DNA of 64,000 bases. Origin: a virus. The notes under the pieces are model-generated. The model did not search any database. It saw nothing but the letters and a program-made list of their open reading frames with translations, and was not told where the DNA came from. Positions 6,293 through 14,113 of the stretch are shown here, piece after piece. The translations under genes were made by a program, and so were the position numbers. Where the stretch lies: positions 62,001 to 126,000 of the IMG/VR virus record IMGVR_UViG_3300033148_006102; one strand, 5' to 3'. Position 1 is the first letter of the stretch. The number at the start of each line of letters is the position of its first letter.

Positions 6293-8821
6293 ATGCCTGA
6301 TGCTGATCTCAGCCTGATCCTGAAGGGAAGTCGTGAAGTACATACGGCTTACCAAATCCAGATCATTTACGACGGCTTGAATGCGACACAACAAACTGCT
6401 GCAGCCACGCTGTTGGCAGAATACGGCATAAATGCCACAAATATCACGGCGACGAGTGCGCCGTTGGATGATATCGAACGCGCTCTGCAAACTATGTTGG
6501 CGACATTTATGGGAACTGCAGCTACAGGCTCAGGACCAGGTGTCGCTGACTTGGCGGCCTTGAAAGCGATCATTGCAGGTGATCGTACAGACAAGGACGT
6601 GCGGCTAGTCGAATCAGTAGGGTTAACCTATCGTTTCGATGCTGACAGCATTGTGGATCCTACAACAGATCCTGACATTGAAATTCCGGATGACGTTACG
6701 CATCCAGCCCCAGGTCGCTGGTATCTGGTTGAACTGGATGAAGCTGACGAAATTCTGTACGTCAACACAGCGAGTTGGCTGACGGCCACGCATATGCAAG
6801 CGGCTGTCGACGAATTGGCACCGGTGATGCATTCGCCAGTTGCAGATATTGCTGGATTGACGGCGATTGTCGCAGCTTCGCGTGCAGACAGGATGCTGGC
6901 CTTTGTTGATGATCAGAATCGTTTGTATAGTTTTGATGCTGCGGATACGACAGATCCGACTACGCGCACAGACATGGAAATTCCTGATGACGTGACGCAC
7001 CCAGCGCCAGGTCGTTGGATTCGAATGGCGTATCATGCATCTGAGCATGAAAACGGCGGTGTTGATGAGATCAGTGTTGCCGGTCTTAGTGGCCTCTTAG
7101 CAGATGACCAGAATCCGGTTAATCACGCAACTGATCACCAGCATGGCGGCAGCGATGAAGTCGCAACTGCCACACCTGGCGCCAACGCTATTCCGAAGGC
7201 AGACGCATCTGGCTTGCTTGATGGCTGGATCACACAGGCTTGGGACGCGATCGTCGTGGGCACTAACACGGCGGCTACGGATAAGACCAATATTGATGCG
7301 GCTATCTCAGCTGTATCTGCTGGGTCAGGCGATCGTAAGACCATCCTGTTGATGGGACGGTTTGCACTCGGTGCTAATGTGTTCGCGGCAGCGGATTACA
7401 TTACTTTCAATGCTGAGCAAGCATATTTCCGCAAGACTGCAGACAACGCTGGTACGATTTACTTCACCGGTACTGAAATGGTTATGCTCGGCGGTTTTGT
7501 CGAGAACGCCGGTTCATCGTCTAGCGGTGGTTTCTTTGGTGGTCATAAGTGGGAAGGCGGCTTTGTTCTTAGCTGGCCAGCCGCAACACTTATTTCAACT
7601 TCGCAGACCTATGCGCAGTTATCATACCGCGCACAGAGCGGCCTGCCTGTTTCGATATCTGGGGCGGGTTCACAGATTACCGCGAATTATGTAAACGGCG
7701 CAACAGCACCAACCAATAGTTCTTGGGATGTCGCCGCTTCGTCTGGAACGATCACACTTTCTGGCGATAACGTTAATTATCGTAATGGTGGAGGCGGCCC
7801 AGCTGTTGTGGTTTCAGGCTCGGGATCATACTGGCGTGGTAGAGCAAGTGGCGGTATTACAGTAACAGGTACGTATTCGCATGTTGAGGTACCGAACGGT
7901 GCTGCGACATGTAGCGTTACGCAATCTGGCCAAGAAAGCTTTGTAGACGTTCGAGCATCAACTGGCGCAATAGCGCTGAGTGGTATCAATATCACAACGC
8001 GCATCCAATACACTGGTTCCACAGTGTCATCTTTCACGAATACCGCGTCGGATTCAGATATTTTGGTTCGCATGCGTTACCTCGGTAATGCAGTAAATAT
8101 CGCGTTGGGTACAAGAAACACGTACTCGCTGCTCGTGCGGGATACAGCTGGTGGTACAGCTGATACTCTAACGCTGTTATCAGGTACGGACTGTCCAGAA
8201 GCTAAGATTCAGACAGTTCAGCCGACAGTTGATATCGGTGGCGCATCTTTGACAGGCTGCTCCATGACGGTGATGGCTACTGCAGCAGGCGCAGCGGTAA
8301 CAGCCAAGAATGGCTCAGTCGGTAACACGATTGACATTTATTGCGATACGCAGCCGACAGTCGAGGCAGACGCGGCACTTGAGAACACAATTCGTTGGTA
8401 CGACACTTCTGCCCGCGGTATCCTTCGGATGGCGTGGGAGAAGGGTCGCCTGTACCAGACCAAGGAAGAGCTCATCGACTTTGGTGGTACCGGTGCGAAG
8501 AACACGACTATTCAGGTCGACGCGAACGAATGGTGCGAAGGTGTACCGTTGGTTATCGAAACCATTGTTGCGGGTACAAACCCAGGAGCACCGACACAGG
8601 TTGTACCGACTTGGAATGCTGGCGGTATGACAGATCCAACACCGATTGCAGGTGTTGCGGTCAATACGAAGAGTACAGCAGATCTCTTCGAACAGTCTGC
8701 AGCAGCAGCTACTTTGAATCTTGATCCACAGACCGGCGGTGCAGCCTCTGTGGTTGATGCGACCGGCAAGGTGCGGGTCCGTTTCACAACCATCAGGAAT
8801 CTGGCAATGCCGGACGAATAA
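6293..8821 (+). CDS. Large fibre-like virion protein with duplicated modules
   Basis: 842 residues, start ATG 6293 after TTCGGGAG. The N-terminal part holds two similar modules of about 70 residues, each with a LAALKAI/AGLTAIV helix, a V...G(L)TYRFDA or LYSFDA strand, and the shared block IPDDVTHPAPGRW. Next comes H..EHENGGVDEI and HQHGGSDEV, a motif common in phage tail and fibre proteins. The second half is Gly/Ser/Thr-rich with repeated short strands, typical of a right-handed beta-helix. Most likely a fibre or decoration protein on the virion. No catalytic residues were seen. Confidence 0.65.
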   Translation: MPDADLSLILKGSREVHTAYQIQIIYDGLNATQQTAAATLLAEYGINATNITATSAPLDDIERALQTMLATFMGTAATGSGPGVADLAALKAIIAGDRTDKDVRLVESVGLTYRFDADSIVDPTTDPDIEIPDDVTHPAPGRWYLVELDEADEILYVNTASWLTATHMQAAVDELAPVMHSPVADIAGLTAIVAASRADRMLAFVDDQNRLYSFDAADTTDPTTRTDMEIPDDVTHPAPGRWIRMAYHASEHENGGVDEISVAGLSGLLADDQNPVNHATDHQHGGSDEVATATPGANAIPKADASGLLDGWITQAWDAIVVGTNTAATDKTNIDAAISAVSAGSGDRKTILLMGRFALGANVFAAADYITFNAEQAYFRKTADNAGTIYFTGTEMVMLGGFVENAGSSSSGGFFGGHKWEGGFVLSWPAATLISTSQTYAQLSYRAQSGLPVSISGAGSQITANYVNGATAPTNSSWDVAASSGTITLSGDNVNYRNGGGGPAVVVSGSGSYWRGRASGGITVTGTYSHVEVPNGAATCSVTQSGQESFVDVRASTGAIALSGINITTRIQYTGSTVSSFTNTASDSDILVRMRYLGNAVNIALGTRNTYSLLVRDTAGGTADTLTLLSGTDCPEAKIQTVQPTVDIGGASLTGCSMTVMATAAGAAVTAKNGSVGNTIDIYCDTQPTVEADAALENTIRWYDTSARGILRMAWEKGRLYQTKEELIDFGGTGAKNTTIQVDANEWCEGVPLVIETIVAGTNPGAPTQVVPTWNAGGMTDPTPIAGVAVNTKSTADLFEQSAAAATLNLDPQTGGAASVVDATGKVRVRFTTIRNLAMPDE

Positions 8822-8834
8822 TAGAGGATGAACG

Positions 8835-9080
8835 ATGGCAGTAACAAGAGATGATGTGGTCACGAAGTTTGACGCACTTCCTGACACCGGTACCATTCGC
8901 GCCCTCGGTTCGGACTACAACATTGTCTGTACCAAGGACGAGGAAACGCCGGCGAACCCTCCGCTGATCGTGGCGGTACAACCACTTGATGGCAGCACGC
9001 ATGTCTTTCTTCAGCATCAGAATGATGATACGCCAGAACCATATGTCGAAGGACCTTGGGAGGCGTTAATTACAGCGTAA
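8835..9080 (+). CDS. Small hypothetical protein
   Basis: ATG 8835 after AGAGGATGAACG gives 81 residues (MAVTRDDVVTKFDALPDTGTI...). It is acidic, with short beta-like segments (PPLIVAVQPL, STHVFLQH). Its stop overlaps the start of the metallophosphoesterase (TAATG), so the two are translationally coupled, and it follows the fibre gene by 13 bases. Function unknown; a small virion accessory protein is possible. Confidence 0.6.
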   Translation: MAVTRDDVVTKFDALPDTGTIRALGSDYNIVCTKDEETPANPPLIVAVQPLDGSTHVFLQHQNDDTPEPYVEGPWEALITA

Positions 9081-9630
9081 TGAATTCATTCTTTACTGCG
9101 GATCTCCATTTGGATCACGCGAAGATACTACGGCCGGACTTTTGTGCCCGGCCGTATTCTTGTGTAGAGGAAATGAATGAGGCGTTGATCGCGAATTGGA
9201 ACGACCGCGTTACCAAACATGACCAGATATACATACTTGGCGACGTTTCATGGGAGAAACGCGCGATAGAGCATGTACAACGATTAAATGGTCAGAAGTT
9301 TTGATCATAGGTAATCATGATCGAAAGCTACTACCAAAGTACAAGAAGTCAGGCCTATTCCAGTGGGTAAAACCGCTGCACGAAATCAAGGTCGACGACC
9401 AGAAGATTGTGCTTTGTCATTACTCCATGCGCACATGGAATCGTATGCAGCACGGATCCTGGCATTTATTCGGCCATAGTCACGGAACGCTCCCGCCGCA
9501 TGGTAAGTCATTCGATGTAGGCGTGGACTGTTGGAACTATGCGCCGGTCTCATATGAAGAAGTAAAACAAAAGATGGACACACTCGAGATAATATCAGTT
9601 GATCACCACAGACCAAAAGAAGGAGAATAA
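9080..9630 (+). CDS. Calcineurin-like metallophosphoesterase, split by a -1 frameshift
   Basis: The first part (9080-9304) begins MNSFFTADLHLDHAKI, with the D-x-H metal motif, and has ILGDVSW (GD motif). It runs into a TGA at 9302 after the codons AAG TTT. The -1 frame, open to 9630, continues with LIIGNHDR (GNHD motif), HYSMR and LFGHSHG (GHxH motif). A single -1 shift in the TTTT run at 9299-9302 joins them to QKFLIIGNHD, exactly the expected family sequence. The full protein would have about 183 residues. Members hydrolyse phosphoesters; phage versions may act on nucleotides or RNA ends. Cause: sequencing indel, true mutation or programmed shift. Confidence 0.75.
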
Positions 9631-9631
9631 C

Positions 9632-10021
9632 TTGGCAATAAAACTGAACCAATTTCAAAACGGTCGACAGCGAGAGCATACTGTATCGATTCGCACTATC
9701 ATGGAACGTGCATTGGCGCGGACCGAAGATCAAACGCCTTTTCTAAGGGGTGTGCTGTTGTTAGATAAAGAATGGCGACAGATCTGTACAAAGCTGGACT
9801 ACATTGATGCTGCGCTAGCAGCGGCGGAACGCTACGAAGCTTCACTCAATGATAGCAGTCAAACGGCGGAAGATATGATGTTTGAAGCTTTGCGCGAACG
9901 TCTACCCAGCGATGTTGTCGACATGATGGAGTCGGTCACGCCATTCCGCAAGGATGGCAGTACACCGGCAGTTGAGGCAGTTGAGAAACTGGGAAAGTTT
10001 GTAGACAATGCGAAGCTTTAA
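9632..10021 (+). CDS. Hypothetical helical protein
   Basis: A TTG start at 9632 follows the AAGGAG site (9619-9624) and the previous stop by one base; the frame extends further upstream inside the metallophosphoesterase, but that part has no binding site. The 129-residue product is mainly helical and charged (HTVSIRTIMERALARTED, KLDYIDAALAAAERYEASL). No family recognised. Its 3' end overlaps the next gene by 14 bases. Confidence 0.6.
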   Translation: MAIKLNQFQNGRQREHTVSIRTIMERALARTEDQTPFLRGVLLLDKEWRQICTKLDYIDAALAAAERYEASLNDSSQTAEDMMFEALRERLPSDVVDMMESVTPFRKDGSTPAVEAVEKLGKFVDNAKL

Positions 10022-10208
10022 GCAATGTGTTGAAGAATACAAACAAAATCATGCCTGTTTTTGCCTATATTGCGGTCACGACGAGCTGATAGTTCAAGAG
10101 CGATCTGGTCCTAAGATCGAGATGAAACAGCTTGTGACGTGCCCCAAGTGCAAGAGGGCCTGGTGGGAATACTGGGGCTTGATCAGTGTTGAAGAAGCGC
10201 TAGCATGA
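10008..10208 (+). CDS. Small zinc-ribbon protein
   Basis: 66 residues, ATG at 10008 overlapping the previous gene. Two Cys pairs, CLYC near residue 19 and CPKC near residue 46, are spaced as in a zinc ribbon; the rest is a charged linker and an acidic C-terminal helix. Zinc ribbons of this kind bind nucleic acid or serve as structural adaptors. Its stop lies directly before tRNA-Arg(CCG). The role is unknown. Confidence 0.6.
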   Translation: MRSFKQCVEEYKQNHACFCLYCGHDELIVQERSGPKIEMKQLVTCPKCKRAWWEYWGLISVEEALA

Positions 10209-10283
10209 GGCCTCGTCGTCTAATGAACAGGACACTACCCTCCGAAGGTAGAGATCCAGGTTTGAGTCCTGGCGGGGCTACCA
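10209..10283 (+). tRNA. tRNA-Arg(CCG)
   Basis: Acceptor GGCCTCG/CGGGGCT with G-T pairs at both weak positions, anticodon stem CTACC/GGTAG with loop CTCCGAA (CCG), T arm CCAGG/CCTGG with TTTGAGT (T instead of C at 56), encoded ACCA. Confidence 0.85.
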
Positions 10284-10297
10284 ATTGAAAGGAACAG

Positions 10298-10783
10298 ATG
10301 AAGATTTTGCCCAAGCCATATGATTGGGATATATGCATGCTTGAGATGGCGGCCACACTCGCCAAGATGAGCAAAGATACGTCGACACAGGTTGGCGCAC
10401 TGCTTGTCAGCCCTGATAAGCGGCGCATGTCAGGAGGCTACAACGGCTTTCCGACGAACATTCCCGATTATGAGGACTGGTGGAATCGACGCGAAGACAC
10501 AGAAGGTGAATTTACCAAGTACGAGCTGGTGGTCCATGCTGAGGAAAACGCCATCTGCCAAGCGCGTACGGATCTCACGGGCTGGACGCTGTACTGCACG
10601 CATCAACCATGTCTTCGGTGTTCAAGGTTGATAGCTTCGCAAGGTATTCGACGTGTTGTATGGGATGCGGGTCATGAGGTGACGCGCATGGATCTACAAA
10701 CAGAGAAGGCGCTGAAGCTTTTCGAAGAAGCGGGAATCGAAGTACACACGATTCATTACCGGGATACATATAAGGGGGCGTAG
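10298..10783 (+). CDS. Deoxycytidylate (dCMP) deaminase family protein
   Basis: 161 residues, start ATG 10298 after GAAAGGAACAG. The zinc site is complete: HAEENAI at residues 80-86 (His and catalytic Glu) and PCLRC near residue 105. The upstream STQVGALLVSPDKRRMSGGYNGFP is the usual substrate-loop region of dCMP deaminases, which make dUMP for thymidylate synthesis. The usual size of the family is 150-190 residues. The 3' end overlaps tRNA-Arg(ACG). A tRNA- or RNA-editing deaminase is less likely because of the GYNGFP block. Confidence 0.88.
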   Translation: MKILPKPYDWDICMLEMAATLAKMSKDTSTQVGALLVSPDKRRMSGGYNGFPTNIPDYEDWWNRREDTEGEFTKYELVVHAEENAICQARTDLTGWTLYCTHQPCLRCSRLIASQGIRRVVWDAGHEVTRMDLQTEKALKLFEEAGIEVHTIHYRDTYKGA

Positions 10784-10851
10784 CTCAACGGAATTAGAGC
10801 GCTGGTCTACGGAACCAGAGGTTGAAGGTTCGAATCCTTCCGTCCCTACCA
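10774..10851 (+). tRNA. tRNA-Arg(ACG)
   Basis: Acceptor GGGGGCG/CGTCCCT with two G-T pairs, D arm GCTC/GAGC, anticodon stem CTGGT/ACCAG with loop CTACGGA (ACG), T arm GAAGG/CCTTC with TTCGAAT, encoded ACCA. A34 would need conversion to inosine by the host TadA. Confidence 0.88.
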
Positions 10852-10866
10852 TCTTGAAAGGAAACT

Positions 10867-11262
10867 GTGGAGAAGCAGGAAGTTGTAATCAAAGTAGTTG
10901 AAAAGGGTGGCAGCGGAATAAGTATCCTGTCGCTGCTTGGCATCGCCGGCGTACTGCCAAGCAGTATGGTTGGTATCAGTAATTGGCCACGTCGTCTAAT
11001 GGAAGGATACCAGGCTTTCAACCTGGAGACCGGGGATCGATACCCCGCGTGGCTACCAATTTCACAAGGAGAAGGAATGGCAGAAGAATATGTGACATCG
11101 TTGGTGGACAAACCATCGATTGATATTACTGCACCAAAGGCAGTACAGATCGATATTCGTGAGGATGGGAAGGTGCTCTGGATCAACGTGGACGGGATCT
11201 GTCGTTTACGTTGTTGTCAGATTGAGCTCCTTGAAGTTGAAGACAGGCGAACGAAGAAATGA
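10867..11262 (+). CDS. Hypothetical ORF that stays open through a tRNA gene
   Basis: GTG 10867 after GAAAGGAAACT. The first 39 residues (VEKQEVVIKVVEKGGSGISI...) include a short hydrophobic Gly/Ser/Leu-rich segment that could cross a membrane. The frame then passes without a stop through tRNA-Glu(TTC) (10985-11058) and joins the small gene starting at ATG 11077. As with the ORF at 5616, the part over the tRNA is probably not a real protein domain, but no stop codon ends the first gene. Confidence 0.4.
   Translation: MEKQEVVIKVVEKGGSGISILSLLGIAGVLPSSMVGISNWPRRLMEGYQAFNLETGDRYPAWLPISQGEGMAEEYVTSLVDKPSIDITAPKAVQIDIREDGKVLWINVDGICRLRCCQIELLEVEDRRTKK
10985..11058 (+). tRNA. tRNA-Glu(TTC)
   Basis: Acceptor GGCCACG/CGTGGCT, anticodon stem CCAGG/CCTGG with loop CTTTCAA (TTC), T arm CGGGG/CCCCG with ATCGATA, encoded ACCA. 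Confidence 0.9.
11077..11262 (+). CDS. Small hypothetical protein
   Basis: ATG 11077 after AAGGAGAAGGA, just behind tRNA-Glu. 61 residues with alternating strand-like segments (DITAPKAVQIDIREDGKVLW) and a Cys pair (CRLRCC). Stop and next start overlap as ATGA, so it is coupled to the Pth2-like gene. Function unknown. Confidence 0.6.
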   Translation: MAEEYVTSLVDKPSIDITAPKAVQIDIREDGKVLWINVDGICRLRCCQIELLEVEDRRTKK

Positions 11263-11567
11263 AGATGTATATTTTGGTCAAGGAGGATGTGCGCTTAGGC
11301 CTTGCCGCCGTAAGTATCGCGCACGCTGCCATGGCCGCCTATTTGGCATACAAAGACACGCCAGAAGTAAAAGAATGGCTCGCCGGTCCTTTCTACAAAG
11401 TTGTGTGTAAAGTGACTGCGCAAGAGATGGAGCAGGCTAAGGACGCCGGGGACTATGTCAGGATCACAGATTCAAACTATGCGGATGGGACTGTGATAAT
11501 TGCACTGGCATTCAAGCCGCGGGAAGAATACCCGAAGGCGTTCAAATACTTCAAGCTTTTCAAATAG
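11259..11567 (+). CDS. Pth2-like peptidyl-tRNA hydrolase
   Basis: 102 residues that align with the archaeal and eukaryotic-type peptidyl-tRNA hydrolase 2 fold: KMYILVKEDVRLG at the start (family KMVLVVRxDLxMG), a conserved His in the first helix (SIAHAAMAAY), a strand KVVCKV, and a late D-x-x-x-x-D-G-T segment. Pth2 frees tRNA from stalled peptides. In a tRNA-rich phage segment with a tmRNA it would fit a ribosome-rescue role. The gene follows its neighbour with a four-base overlap and ends at the first base of tRNA-Val(GAC). The typical QDAG catalytic loop is changed, so activity is uncertain. Confidence 0.7.
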   Translation: MKMYILVKEDVRLGLAAVSIAHAAMAAYLAYKDTPEVKEWLAGPFYKVVCKVTAQEMEQAKDAGDYVRITDSNYADGTVIIALAFKPREEYPKAFKYFKLFK

Positions 11568-11642
11568 GTCGCGTGGCGCAACAGGGAGCGCATCAGCATG
11601 ACACGCTGAAGGTTAGAGGTTCGATTCCTCTCGTGGCCACCA
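11567..11642 (+). tRNA. tRNA-Val(GAC)
   Basis: Acceptor GGTCGCG/CGTGGCC with G-T wobbles, anticodon stem TCAGC/GCTGA with loop ATGACAC (GAC), T arm GAGG/CCTC with TTCGATT, encoded ACCA. Confidence 0.88.
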
Positions 11643-11656
11643 AATTTGAGGAAAAC

Positions 11657-11905
11657 ATGCTAGAACCACAGAAGACAAAACACATCAAAGAATACCCAGT
11701 CACCATAGAAACCATATTTCCTTTGGATACGTTTGACGTGCGATGGACAGAAGGTCCGGCGACGCAGCGCGTAAAGATTCGACAGGTAGAAACAGGAATC
11801 TATTTGATGTGCGACAACGATGTGCGCCCGCTCGAGGTCACAATTCCTTGGGAACGATTCTTCAATAAAATTGAAGAGCTCGTATTATCGAGCAAGCCGA
11901 TATAA
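11657..11905 (+). CDS. Small hypothetical protein
   Basis: ATG 11657 after TTGAGGAAAAC. 82 residues with regular beta-like segments (YPVTIETIFPL, FDVRWTEG, ATQRVKIRQVETGIYLM), probably a small beta-barrel. The frame is also open upstream through tRNA-Val but without a usable start. It ends directly before tRNA-Val(TAC). Function unknown. Confidence 0.6.
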   Translation: MLEPQKTKHIKEYPVTIETIFPLDTFDVRWTEGPATQRVKIRQVETGIYLMCDNDVRPLEVTIPWERFFNKIEELVLSSKPI

Positions 11906-11981
11906 GCCCGCATAGCTCAACTGGGAGAGCGCCTGACTTACATTCAGGAGGTTGGGAGTTCGAAACTCTCTGTGGGCACCA
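11906..11981 (+). tRNA. tRNA-Val(TAC)
   Basis: Acceptor GCCCGCA/TGTGGGC, D arm GCTC/GAGC, anticodon stem CCTGA/TCAGG with loop CTTACAT (TAC), T arm with TTCGAAA, encoded ACCA. One base separates it from tRNA-Glu(CTC). Confidence 0.9.
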
Positions 11982-11982
11982 T

Positions 11983-12060
11983 GGCCGCATCGTCTAGTCT
12001 GGCTCAGGATACTGCCCTCTCAAGGCAGAGACGAGGGTTCAAATCCCTCTGCGGCTACCA
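11983..12060 (+). tRNA. tRNA-Glu(CTC)
   Basis: Acceptor GGCCGCA/TGCGGCT, anticodon stem CTGCC/GGCAG with loop CTCTCAA (CTC), T arm GAGGG/CCCTC with TTCAAAT, encoded ACCA. Confidence 0.9.
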
Positions 12061-12078
12061 CAATTTTGAGAAAGGAAA

Positions 12079-12154
12079 AGCCCCGTAGCTTAATTGGAAA
12101 AGCGTCCGCCTCCTAAGTGGTCAGATCTCGGTTCGACTCCGGGCGGGGCCGCCA
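12079..12154 (+). tRNA. tRNA-Arg(CCT)
   Basis: Acceptor GCCCCG/CGGGGC (six pairs; A-C at 1-72 if seven are counted), D arm GCTT/AAGC, anticodon loop CTCCTAA (CCT), T arm CTCGG/CCGGG with TTCGACT, encoded GCCA. Confidence 0.85.
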
Positions 12155-12159
12155 ATAAC

Positions 12160-12435
12160 ATGACACACAAATTCATCAAAGAAAAAATAGAACCAAAACT
12201 TGCGGAGCTTGAAGCGAAGTTTCCGCGACGTTCAAAAGTGAGAGTGCGGAGCGCGCCTTGGGAATACCCGCATTGGCAGCGCATAGGGCACGTAGTTGAC
12301 TATGACGTGCGACACAGCGCAAATGATAGTTTGCGTGGTGTGATCAAGATTGTCGCACAGGATGTAGATCCTTGGTATGCATGGGAAGAGGATGTTGAGA
12401 TTCTTTGGGATGCGCCATCTGGGACTTTACCATAA
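12160..12435 (+). CDS. Small hypothetical protein
   Basis: ATG 12160, five bases after the CCA end of tRNA-Arg(CCT), so the leader lies within the tRNA and no good Shine-Dalgarno is visible (GGCGGGGCC is part of the tRNA). 91 residues: a charged N-terminal helix (FIKEKIEPKLAELEAKF), then an aromatic beta-rich part ending in EDVEILWDAPSG. Family unknown. Confidence 0.55.
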   Translation: MTHKFIKEKIEPKLAELEAKFPRRSKVRVRSAPWEYPHWQRIGHVVDYDVRHSANDSLRGVIKIVAQDVDPWYAWEEDVEILWDAPSGTLP

Positions 12436-12444
12436 TCACAGAAT

Positions 12445-12520
12445 GCCGCTGTCGTTCAACGGAATAGGACATCCGCCTTCTAAGCGGAGAATCGGGGTTC
12501 GAATCCCTGCAGCGGTACCA
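12445..12520 (+). tRNA. tRNA-Arg(TCT)
   Basis: Acceptor GCCGCTG/CAGCGGT, anticodon stem TCCGC/GCGGA with loop CTTCTAA (TCT), T arm CGGGG/CCCTG-type with TTCGAAT, encoded ACCA. One base before the next tRNA. Confidence 0.9.
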
Positions 12521-12521
12521 G

Positions 12522-12593
12522 GGCACACCCGCATGGTGCGGACTTGCCTCTCATAAGGGCAAAGATTGAGTTCGATTCTCAGGTGTGCCACCA
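12522..12593 (+). tRNA. tRNA-Met/Ile2(CAT) with reduced D arm
   Basis: Acceptor GGCACAC/GTGTGCC is perfect, anticodon loop CTCATAA gives CAT, T arm with TTCGATT, encoded ACCA. The D arm is a short CCGC/GCGG hairpin with a five-base loop and there is no T8. Whether it reads AUG or, after lysidine modification, AUA cannot be told from the sequence. Confidence 0.75.
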
Positions 12594-12684
12594 AATTTCT
12601 CTTGCAACGGTGAATCGGCATAATAGGATTCACGCAGGACTTTATTTTGCCGGAACAGTCCGCCGGCTTACAAAGGAGATCGCA

Positions 12685-14082
12685 ATGATGCATCACAGTA
12701 ACTGTGTGGTCACGCTCTGTGACCAGGACAACCGCCCATTCAGAGAATACAGCCACCACCGCGAAGGCGACGCCTCTCGCGCTAAGGTTAGTATTTCGTA
12801 CGGAACTGAGTACAAGTTCATGTTCCGTATCAGGGACCATCTTCGCCGGCGCGTCGAGTTCACGATCGACGGGTCGCAGGTAGGCGAGCTCATCTTCGAG
12901 GGTAACTCGCAGACCTATCTCGAGCGCTTCATCGACAGCGCACGCAAGTTCAAGGTCGTACATCCGGAGAGTAGCGAGTGCCAGGATCCGGGTAATCCGA
13001 AGAACGGCCAAGTCGAATTGACGGTATGGACAGAGAAGGCGCCGCCTCCGCCACCACCAAGGCCTGCGCGGCGTGCATTCCGCAGCCGTGGTATCACGGG
13101 ACAGACCATAGGTTGTTCTGGTATGAACAGCCCCGTCTTTGGTTCTTCTGCAGGCTCACTGGGATCCGCAGGTCCTGAATATGAGATGTTGACCAACGGC
13201 GCGGCCGCAACAGGCGAGGGCGGTTACTCGAATCAGGAATTTGGGTCGACTACCTGGCGCGGCGACGCAGGTGAGCCGATTACCTTCCAGTTCAAGATTA
13301 TGGGGAAGGAAGATGAGCATGCGCCGAACAGTAAGTTCTTCTACTGTGCGAAGTGCGGTGATCAGGTTCCTGTAGGCTCTAATTATTGCGGCAGGTGTGG
13401 TGCGCATATAGCAAGCATGAATCCTGACGGGTGCACGATTCATCTCGGCATCGTGCTTGATGAGTCGTCATCTATGGAAGGCGACTGGGATATGACGATC
13501 GACGCGATCAACGAGTATCTCGATACGCTGCAGGGTGACGACCACCGATACAGGGTCTCGATCACAGCCTTCAATACGGTGAGTCGTCCGGTCTTTCATG
13601 CGACGGATCTGACGAAGGATGTCCGGATAAGTCGGCACAACTACCGGCCTAACGGTATGACGGCGTTGTACGACGCGATCGCGGATGGTATCGGTAGCCT
13701 CGAAGACAGCGTATGGGATTATGACGGCAAGGCCATGCTGGTGATCATGACAGATGGCCAAGAGAATAGCTCCAGGAACTTCAGCCTTGACCGGATCCGT
13801 AAGTTGATCTCGAGCAAAGAACGCGATGGCAACTGGACGTTTGTCTACATGGGATCGCACAACGATGCTTGGAAGCATGGCAGCGCGCTCGGAATTAGTA
13901 AGGCGAATGTCATGCAGTTTGATCAGGCACAGGCGCAGCCGTTGATGCGCGCGTTTGGTGCAAGTACGCAGGCATATGCCAGCAGCGCGGATGCAAACTC
14001 GCAGGCCATCTTCGCGTCGAATAAAGCGGATTACAAGAATATCGGCGCAACGGCGATAGACGATCATAAGGCGGATTGTTAA
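12685..14082 (+). CDS. Zinc-ribbon and von Willebrand A domain protein
   Basis: 465 residues from ATG 12685 (AAAGGAGATCGC upstream; the open frame reaches back into tRNA-Met without a start). Domains: an N-terminal beta-rich part (about 1-115), a poly-Pro linker near 120, a Ser/Gly-rich linker, a zinc ribbon CAKCG...CGRCG (about 221-242) and a VWA domain whose MIDAS site reads DESSS (259-263), followed by the expected later Thr (GMTALYDA) and Asp (MTDGQE). VWA domains bind partners through a metal ion. It lies 3.4 kb upstream of the Ro60 gene, which carries its own VWA domain, so a link to RNA or virion assembly is possible but unproven. Confidence 0.8.
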   Translation: MMHHSNCVVTLCDQDNRPFREYSHHREGDASRAKVSISYGTEYKFMFRIRDHLRRRVEFTIDGSQVGELIFEGNSQTYLERFIDSARKFKVVHPESSECQDPGNPKNGQVELTVWTEKAPPPPPPRPARRAFRSRGITGQTIGCSGMNSPVFGSSAGSLGSAGPEYEMLTNGAAATGEGGYSNQEFGSTTWRGDAGEPITFQFKIMGKEDEHAPNSKFFYCAKCGDQVPVGSNYCGRCGAHIASMNPDGCTIHLGIVLDESSSMEGDWDMTIDAINEYLDTLQGDDHRYRVSITAFNTVSRPVFHATDLTKDVRISRHNYRPNGMTALYDAIADGIGSLEDSVWDYDGKAMLVIMTDGQENSSRNFSLDRIRKLISSKERDGNWTFVYMGSHNDAWKHGSALGISKANVMQFDQAQAQPLMRAFGASTQAYASSADANSQAIFASNKADYKNIGATAIDDHKADC

Positions 14083-14113
14083 CGTTTTCCGGCCCCAAAG
14101 CATAAGTAGTGAC

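Noticed and set aside
9130-9155. A perfect eight-pair hairpin inside the metallophosphoesterase
   Set aside because: It lies in codons that match the family sequence and has no T run after it, so it is most likely a coincidence of coding sequence.
12544-12684. Upstream extension of the VWA gene into tRNA-Met
   Set aside because: The AAAGGAG before 12685 and the tRNA gene itself decide against it.
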